Part shown: in pieces, positions 26,401 to 35,400 of the stretch | Position numbering within the stretch: position 1 is the stretch's first letter | Layout of the letters: the number at the start of each line of letters is the position of its first letter | Source: Gavia stellata | Lineage: Eukaryota > Chordata > Aves > Gaviiformes > Gaviidae | Direction: 5' to 3' | Length of the DNA stretch: 64,000 nt | NCBI RefSeq assembly: GCF_030936135.1 | Contig: NC_082611.1 | Coordinates: 8,447,001-8,511,000, forward strand | Position numbers and translations under genes: made by a program | The notes under the pieces: model-generated | The model's database searches: none | Seen by the model: only the letters and a program-made list of their open reading frames with translations | Told to the model about the DNA's origin: nothing

Positions 26401-29400
26401 CTTAATGGCATTTTAAACTAAAGTTGGGAAAGGCAATTGCCTAACACTTTTGATGTGTATTAGCAGTATCTCATAGCTTATAGTAATACTTTTTAGTTGC
26501 TTACCCAGTTACATTGCTGAGTGCATTATGAGATGTTTTAAATGCTTTGATTGCAGGCAACTTTAAAGAGGTACCAAACTGAACACAGAAGCAAATTAGA
26601 TTCTTTAGAGAAGTCTCAGGCTGAGCTGAAAAAAATCAGAAGGAAAAGCCAAGGAGCACGAAATGTAATGAAATATGAGCATAAAGAAATGGAGGTCAGT
26701 GTATTGTCTCTTAAGTTACTTGTTTCTTTCTTTGTATAAGAACTGGTCAACAGAACATGTTAAGCTATTACAAGTCACATCTAAGTCTGTTTTAAAACTT
26801 GACTTCTGAAGCTTACCACAGTTTTTGTATATGCAATGTTATTAGTTAATACACATAACTCCTCTGTAAGTTGTTTGGCACCAGTTAAACTCTACAATTT
26901 CAAAGAACGTGCATTTTTGGTTCCTCAAAGTTGATTTATATTAAAGGCAGTCCTCGAGTATGTATTCTAGTCAAAATTAAGCTCTAGAGTGCTCTGCTGT
27001 ACATATTCAGAGACTTCTGCTTCAGTTTCTAGGTTTCATCCCTTGACTACCACTTGATTTTTTTTTTTTTTAACTACACCTTTATGCAGAGGTTTACACA
27101 GGGAATCAGCTATGCTATGCAAATTCAGTAGTAATTTGCTATAAATGAATTTCCCAAAGTAGGCAAATGCCAACTTCTGTTATCAGTTGTTACTACCTTT
27201 CCTACTGCTCTTAAAACAGCATTGCCATCTTGAGGCAAAATAAGAAATGGCAAGGCAATGAAGAGAAACTTTATTTTAAATAGTCAGTCATATTCTGGTT
27301 GTCATGTATCTCTCAGAAAATACTTGCCATTGATATTTTTATTTGCACAATATTTTTTTTCATGCTAGCTAATATGTTTTTTTCTCCATATTTTTCTATT
27401 TTAATTTTCTTTTCAAAGAAAGCTTTGTGTATAACACGGTGCAGTAAACATAAATAGTACTAGCGCCTATTTCTTCTACCTATCTTTTAACCTGCATTCA
27501 TAACAATTCTTTTTTTTTTTTAAGGTATTGGACTGAGAATTCAAGGATTAGGATTTAATCACAGTTTAGCCATGAATCCTCATAGCCTCAGACAAACACA
27601 GTTTAGTCTTTTTAGTGACTAATTTTTCCCTCTCTAAAATGAAGTAGAGATTCATCATAACTTTGTGAGAGTAAATTTAAGTGTTATGGAGCAGATGAAG
27701 ATAATCTGTCTAATTAAAACACCTGTGGCCTAAAAATTGCTCAGCACAGTTGCTGTGTTGATGTCATATTCTTATTTACTGCAGCATTTTATTTAGAGGC
27801 TAAAAACTGTTTCTTGTTTTGCTTCACTCCCCCCCCCAAATAGATTATTGATTGCCTGTAGTAAGAATATACATTTACGTGATGAGATCAGAGAAGTTCG
27901 GTGTGTGCATGAAAAGAGAAAGACTTGGAAGCAAAGCCACCCTACGCCACCCCACCTTCCCAAAAACTTTTTCTAAGGCTTTTGGAGTTTGCTTCAATAA
28001 TTGGATGTAGTATCAAATAAAACTCAGAGACTGTATGTGACTTTTTCTTTTCTTTTTTTCCTTAGTATTTGGAAACCGTGAGCTCTCGACAGAGTGATAT
28101 TCAGAGATTTATTGCAGAAGGCTGCAGAGAAGCTCTTCTCGAAGAAAAAAGAAGATTCTGTTTTCTGGTTGACAAGCACTGCAGCTTTACCCAGCACATG
28201 CACTTCTATCACATTCAGGTCAGTGGCATGAGTGTAAACAGAAATGAAACTCCTGAAATTTAATCATATAGGAGATCAGATAGCACTTAGGAACACTGTA
28301 GTGCCAGACAAGTGATCAGGTCATAGAAAATGTTTACCATGCAATATTCTCTTAAATGTAATGTAGCAACAATAAAGGGTTACTGTGATTTTTCTTAAAA
28401 ATCATATACTAAGAAAAAAATGCATGGACTGATCAGGTATTTCCAGTATCTGACCCTGAAAAAGGACAGTCTCTTTCTACAACATATTGTTTCAAGGAGG
28501 TATTACTTACAAAAATCTTTGAAAATATTTCCATTTTGCTGGTGTTACTATTTTGCTATAATAAAAATTAACAAGTAGGTCTGTGCAATTTTATGAAAAA
28601 GTGTATCTTTGACAAGTACCTTTTAAACTTGGATGCAGTGTGCGGACTTCCTAAAATCCAAGCTGCCTGGGTGGCAGGAAATCTGTAGCGATGCCACCAA
28701 AGTGCCTGAAAAAGTTAGAATGATGATAGACGAAATAAGGACACCTGGTTCCACGCCAGTATCAGGAACTCCACAGCCTTCACCAATGATAGAGAGAAAT
28801 ACCATGGTATGTTGTTCTTCGATGGTTAAAGGTTCTTTCTCTTAAATGGGAGCAGAGTGGCTTCACGAGCTTCTTTTGTACCTAAGCATTTGGGATCAAG
28901 TCTATGATGTACCTCAGTTGGAATATACTGGGGTTGGGTATGAAAGCAAAATCATTATGCTGAAGCTCTGCTACTGGAAAAATACACAGTGTAGTAGGCA
29001 GAAGCACATACCCAAAGAGGGCCTAGTTTTCAGTTGGGTGCCTAGGACTTTCTGCAGAGCCCAGCCTCAGGACTACTGTTGTTCTAATCATTCCACTTCC
29101 TACATTCTTATCTGTAAGCAATAGTAATTATGTATGACAAAATACTATTTTCTATTTTCTTTCCTTCTTCCCTCCATGATTCTTATTAGCATATTAGAGT
29201 ACAGGTTAAATTCTAAATTCTACCTATGTGTATGTTGTGTCACCATTAGTTGTTGAATTTCTAAATTGTATTAGTAAACCTCTAAAAAAAAAAAAAAAGA
29301 AAATCTGGAGATTATCTTGGTGTAACTGTGCTATCTGTGGGGGTAAGAAAAAAGGTTATCATAGCATTCCCACTAACAAATATTTATCAAGGGACAGAAG

Positions 29401-32400
29401 CCTCTTTAAAAACTATTCTATCAGCAATTTCATGGGAACGTGAGGACTTGCTGATGGGTCTAAATATGTATCATCTGGGAATATTTAAGTATTTCTTTCC
29501 AGAATGTAATGTTACAAGTAAGTTGTCTCCTCAGTGTTATAATACTGTTGTTTTTGCGACTCTAGATTGGAAATGATTTTTATCCTCATCATGAAAATAC
29601 ATCAAAGGTGCCCCCTGCTCCTACAGGTAGGGCATACACCAGTCCACTGGTTGATATGTTTAACAATCCTGCAGCAGTTCCAAAGACACCTACCGAAAAA
29701 CTAAATAATTCAGCAGGTGAGTGTCACTTTATTGTGAACTATGTAAGTGTAAATGACATACAATAGTGTTCGACATTATCTTAGGACTTCTTGACTACTA
29801 TGATGATGTGAATTCCAGGACATAGAGGAGTCGAAAATGGTCTTTACAAAGTATTTATATAAGTTACCTAACAAGAGAAATATGTGTTATAAGAGGAGAA
29901 GAATTGTTTGCAGTAAAATACAGGTCAAGGTAGGTAGATTCTATTTTAATGACTTTCTGTATGTCCCTGATTAACCCAGCTTAACTGCTCTTATGACTTC
30001 CAATCTTACCAGAAGAATACTTTCTATAATTTTGAACAAGATACATCTGAGTGATTATTTCAGTGCACACAAATAAACATGAACTACTATTACAGTCTTG
30101 CTTTGGTTTCCTTTAAGGGTGTGCAGCAGTTAGAGAAGAATGCACATGGGACAAAATGAGCACAATCTTGTATTTCTTTCCTGAAATGTAAAATCCTGTT
30201 AAGATTAGTTTCCTAAGTTTGTAATACACTGTTTTTTTTTTTTTTTTTTTTTTTCACTTTCTCTGCTATAGGGAAGGAAGGGAGAGAACTAAGCCTAGAT
30301 CACAACATAAGAAATGCAGAACTCTTCAATGTGATAATAGCAATTCCAGCATTTATTCCTTAAAAATGCTTTTACAATATATTGTACTGGTCAAATAACA
30401 TACAATTTTGAGACACCCTTTAAGCTATCTTCTGGTAAACATCTGGTGTCTGGAAGGTGCCAAGTATCTGCAATTCCCATCGATTCAGCAGAAGCTGAGT
30501 CTTAAGGCACATTTTCAAATGAAATCTTGGACTTTATACACAGCTAAATTTTTTATTATTTTTTTTTTAGAATGGGAAGTTTCCAAAGGTCTTTTACAGC
30601 TGTGAACGTTTAGCATTTGTAATGCTGAAAGAGGAAAGAAGTAGCAAGTTAAAACTTACATAACTTTTTACGCCTGTTGGTTCAACTTTAAGGGGTTGTA
30701 TATAAATGCACATGTTATTAAGAACTTCATGGTGATAAGAAACACTGGCAGATAATTGAGAGGTGTTTAAGTGGCAACCAAAGCAGCACAAAGTCTCAGA
30801 ACTTGATTTGCACTTCCATATTCCTTTATCTACTGTTTTTCCTGTTGGACTACTAATTGTATTTAATTTTGTTAGTGTGTGGCTAATTTTCCTTTTTTTT
30901 TTTTTTTTTTTTGCTTGCTTGTTATTTTTTGACAGAGAATTCAGATGATGCCAGTTTATCACGTTCAACTTCTGTTGCCACGGGACTAAATATAATGAAA
31001 AGGCAAAAAGTGAAGACAATCTTCCCACATACTGCTGGAACTAACAAGACGTTGCTTAGCTTTGCACAGGGGGATATCATCACACTTCTTGTAGCTGAAG
31101 AAAAGGACGGCTGGCTTTACGGGGAACATGACTCAACTAAAGTGTAAGATAATCAATATATTGCCCAATTTGAATATGAAGGAAAAACATGTCTCATCAG
31201 ATTCTGTTAGCAGATATTAGTAAATGGTTTTCCACCTTTTTTGCTGGCTGTCATTGACTGGGGACTTGGCATCTTTCTGTAAGGTAAATCACCACACTTA
31301 TTTTAGGGAGATTTTGTATGCTAATTGGGTATTATCAGAAATCAGGTCTTTAAAAGTTTATCTCAGTTTGTTGAGTCTAATGTTTTGTCCACTGTTGTCT
31401 TTTGAAAGATCTTTCCAATTTTGTATAATATGACATTGAAAAACTTTCCTATTGCAGAAAAGGATGGTTTCCATCATCATATACTAGACCACTAGAAGAA
31501 CCAGCAGAAGAAAAAGCATTTGTCCCAGTGCCAAGGTAACATTTTGGGTGGGACTTGCAGAAATACCCAAATCTTCTCTAACATTTATTAAAAATGTTAT
31601 TTTTCTGCTCATGTTCTCTGTTATTCAATATTTTATACAGTAAATACTAACAGTCTGAATTATGATGCCTTGATTACATTAACATGTTTTAATGGTTACA
31701 CAAAGACCCAAGAACTAGCTTTACTCCAACTCTGTAATTTAGAGTCCCACTGACTTCAATGGGATTGTACGCCTTTATTAACTTTCAGCTTAGGCACTTT
31801 TGTGCTTTCCTGGGGCTAAAGGTAAGTGAGAGAAATGTATTATAGGAACTGAAAATGTTATTTGTTGGGTTCTGCCTTGCAGCCCTGCACCAATCCGAAG
31901 TATTAGTTCTGTAAATCTTGTGGAAAAAGGTGATGTTGTCCTCCCACCGCCAGACTATCTGGGGTCTTTGCAAACAGATAAAAGAATGGAGTCTTCCAAA
32001 GGTACTACTGTTAAAACACCAACCGACAGACCAGAAAATGCAGGTCCGGTAAGTAATCAATACCATGAATCCAAATGTTCTGCCCTGCTTACTTTTCTGA
32101 CCTACTTAACTGAGCTTTTAAATGAGGCCCTGGAATATTCTACCTTAGCTACTTGCACTTGACTTCAGTGGCCCTTTGATGCGGCTGTCTTCAGGAGTAT
32201 CATGGGTTTTGGCAATTCAATCCATCTGTAGTAGTAGGAAGGGAGAAGAATTGTTCAGGGATATAGCTAAGAGTACGAGGAGACTTACTCTGCATAGCAG
32301 ACCTCTTGGGAATGACATCTGTGAAACATGAAAAGAAATTCTCACAGAAAGTAGTACAAATCCATCATTTGAAGTTATTTTAGAGCTATAGGGGGACAGG

Positions 32401-35400
32401 GGATTTAAAACAGCATAAACTTGGTATTCAGGAATGCTTTACGCAACCCCATGAAAGTTAGTGTTGTTTTTGTGGATGTCACCGAGGGATATATGTAGTA
32501 ACTAATGTCTATTCAGGAAAACCACAGCTGACTGAAAATATTTTTATGAATAGATAATGCTATATAAAGATACAATTTCTGCTATTTAGTCTCAATTTTG
32601 AATCATTGTTTGAATGCTGACTTACCTAATCAAATTAAGCAATTACTAGTCTTTTTCTTGCTGCTTGTTTAACTAAACATTTTGCTGACGTGTATCTAAT
32701 GGTGATAAATGCTTTTGAGACTTTCTTCAAAAAGCCTCTTGAAGCAGAGATCCCATTTTGATGGCAAAAAACTTTCTGTGATTATATATATATAAAAAAA
32801 CTATGGTTGTCACTGCTAAAATTGAGAGACTGTAACAGAGTAAGATGCAAAGTTCCATCAGTAGGTACCATAGCAAACTTCTCAGAGGTCAGGAATCCTA
32901 TAGTTGGCTGCCAATAACTAAAAAATTTACATTTTATTATTTAACAGTATGACTAAAATATTTTGTATATCACTGTAACATCTAAGCAAATTTTGGGTTG
33001 TCCTTCTGACAGATGTTTTTGCTTTCTAAGTAATCTGTTGAATCATACAGTAGAAATTGAAGTGGCCTCTGTAAATTTGTACTTTATGGAAGTAAAATTA
33101 ACTAAAGGAACTTAAAAAGCATAAACTGGAAGTTTTGTTGTATCACATTTTGATTAATGGTGAAAGAGTCCATTTAAGTTCCAAGGATGAAAGAATATTT
33201 ATAACAGTGCTTGTGTAAAATGGAAAGGCACCAGGAAACAATGGCTGTCTTCAAAGAAGCCTCCTCTCCTTCTGTTTCATTTAGGTCTAGTATTGGGATG
33301 TTGGGTATACCTACAGCATTTTTTACTTAGAGGTATTAGGCATTGGAGGGGGTTAACAGGTCTTTGTTATACTGACAAGCAAAGAGAATGAACTGTTTTT
33401 AAAATCAGTAAAAATAGAAACATTCACTAAATAACAAAAATCTAACTTCCAATACATCACTGTAGAAAAAACTACCATTGGAAATACACAAGCATGACAC
33501 AAATTACATCAATTGTCAGTAACATCTGAATTTTAAACTATTATCTGCATTATACAGGCCTTTCAGAAATGTTCCCTCCAGTTGTACTTGGCTTTGTAAA
33601 GCCACTCTACAGCTATTTCAGAAGAACAGCTATAGATACAACACAGAGACACGCTTCTACTAACTACTGCCAAAATATCTCTTGCAGATGCAGAAATTGA
33701 AACAAAAAAGCATCTTTTCTCTGGCAGGGAGGGGAAAAAAGGCTAGTACTTCTCATTACAGACAAATTTGTGTTCCTTAAAATGCATGAAGAAGTAAAAG
33801 CAGAGCTAAGTCTTTTATAACAAAAAGGGTGGAACTTGCTTGACAGGTACTTGTGAAGCTCTCTTCTCAGTTAGAGATATTGCCCCATTTAGACTAGACT
33901 AGCGATGTCTTGGGATACTGTTTTTTTAATCTAAATATTCCTATTAAAAGATTAGCTGATTTTTTTTTTTTTTTTTGGTCAGAACAGTCTAATATTAGCA
34001 TACATCTATTTGAATACAGCATACTTGAATCTCCATTCAAGTAAGAGGTTTTATTCCTCAATAATGAACCTTGTTGTGTAGAAGTACATAATTTGTGCAG
34101 TGATGTCATGTTCCTAGGACAATAAAGCTTTTCCAATACATGAAATTAATATCAAGAAATAAGATCTAAATTTCAGTGTTCAGTCACTTTCAAATCAAGT
34201 ATCTGGAAACTTCTAAAACGATTATGAAGACAGGCATCTATATTTTGACACATTGGTGGTTTTCATTTTTGGACAAAGAAGCAATGAGCCTTAACAATTA
34301 TGTCATGTCAGATTTATACATTGGTTCATTTATTCTATGGCTAGCTGTTAAGACCTACGGGATCAACATGTCCTTCAAATGCAATTATGTTTGCAATAGT
34401 TAAAAGATGTATCAGCCTGTGGAAGTTGCCAAGCAAGCAGTACAGGGAGTTCTTTGCCCCGTGACAAGTAAAAAGGTGACTTACTATAGAGCTTTAAAAA
34501 TTACTGAATCTGTTAAATTGTCTCAGTATCACTGTACTGTGCTGCTGTCTTTAGTATGGCTAACTGTTCTCAGTCGGTTCTCAAGAGTAGTCACCTTAAG
34601 GGTTGTTTTATTTGTTCTGTGGTATTAGTTCAGGGGGTTTAGGAATAAACTTAAGGCTACTGGACTAACATTCTTGTTGAACTGAAAAACCTAGAGGAAT
34701 GGCAGATTTTTTTAGCTGGCACAATTCTAACTGGAACAGTATATTCTCTTTGGGGGTCAGAATGGGCTTACAGCCTGTTGAGGAGTAGAAAACAAATACA
34801 TCTTTTTTGAGATTCTAAATTTCCACAGAGAGTGCAAGACAAAAAAAAAAAGGAATTCTGGAGTATAAAATGATGACTACTCTTGTTGAGGTACCACATA
34901 ACTCATAGCAGCTACCTTTTTACTGTGACCCCATGATTCTTCTTACCTGTTACCGTACAAAATAAGGAAGAGAACTGTAGAGGAGAGTCGCTGCACTTGA
35001 ACCCAAGTGTTCGTTTGGAAAGTTGCAGAGCTTCCTTGTCTTTCCTGCTTCCGTGCAAGTCACCAATCCCCACACCACCATGAAGCTTTGGAAATAAGCT
35101 CAACATTGTACCAGGCTGGTTTGTAGACCCATACAGAATTTACGTACATGTAAACCAGTATGCTTACAGTGCCTTTTATGCAGAAGCAGGAAATGATTCA
35201 TTGAGGCATCTTATTTTTGTTTCAGAATATACAGAAAAAATAGCTCAGTATTTCAAGGAGGAAAGATGAGGAATGGTTCTTGCGAGTTAAATTGTTCATT
35301 CTGTGTTATGTAGGACAGTACTATGCAGAACAATATCAACTAAAAAAGACATAGTAGTTGATGGACCTTTGATAAGGGTTGGTGTTCAGTAAGAAGCAGC

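Noticed and set aside
28846-29124. 92-codon ORF after BAIAP2L1 exon 8
   Set aside because: Starts after the exon 8 donor and is separated from it by a stop; intronic, with no recognised domain.
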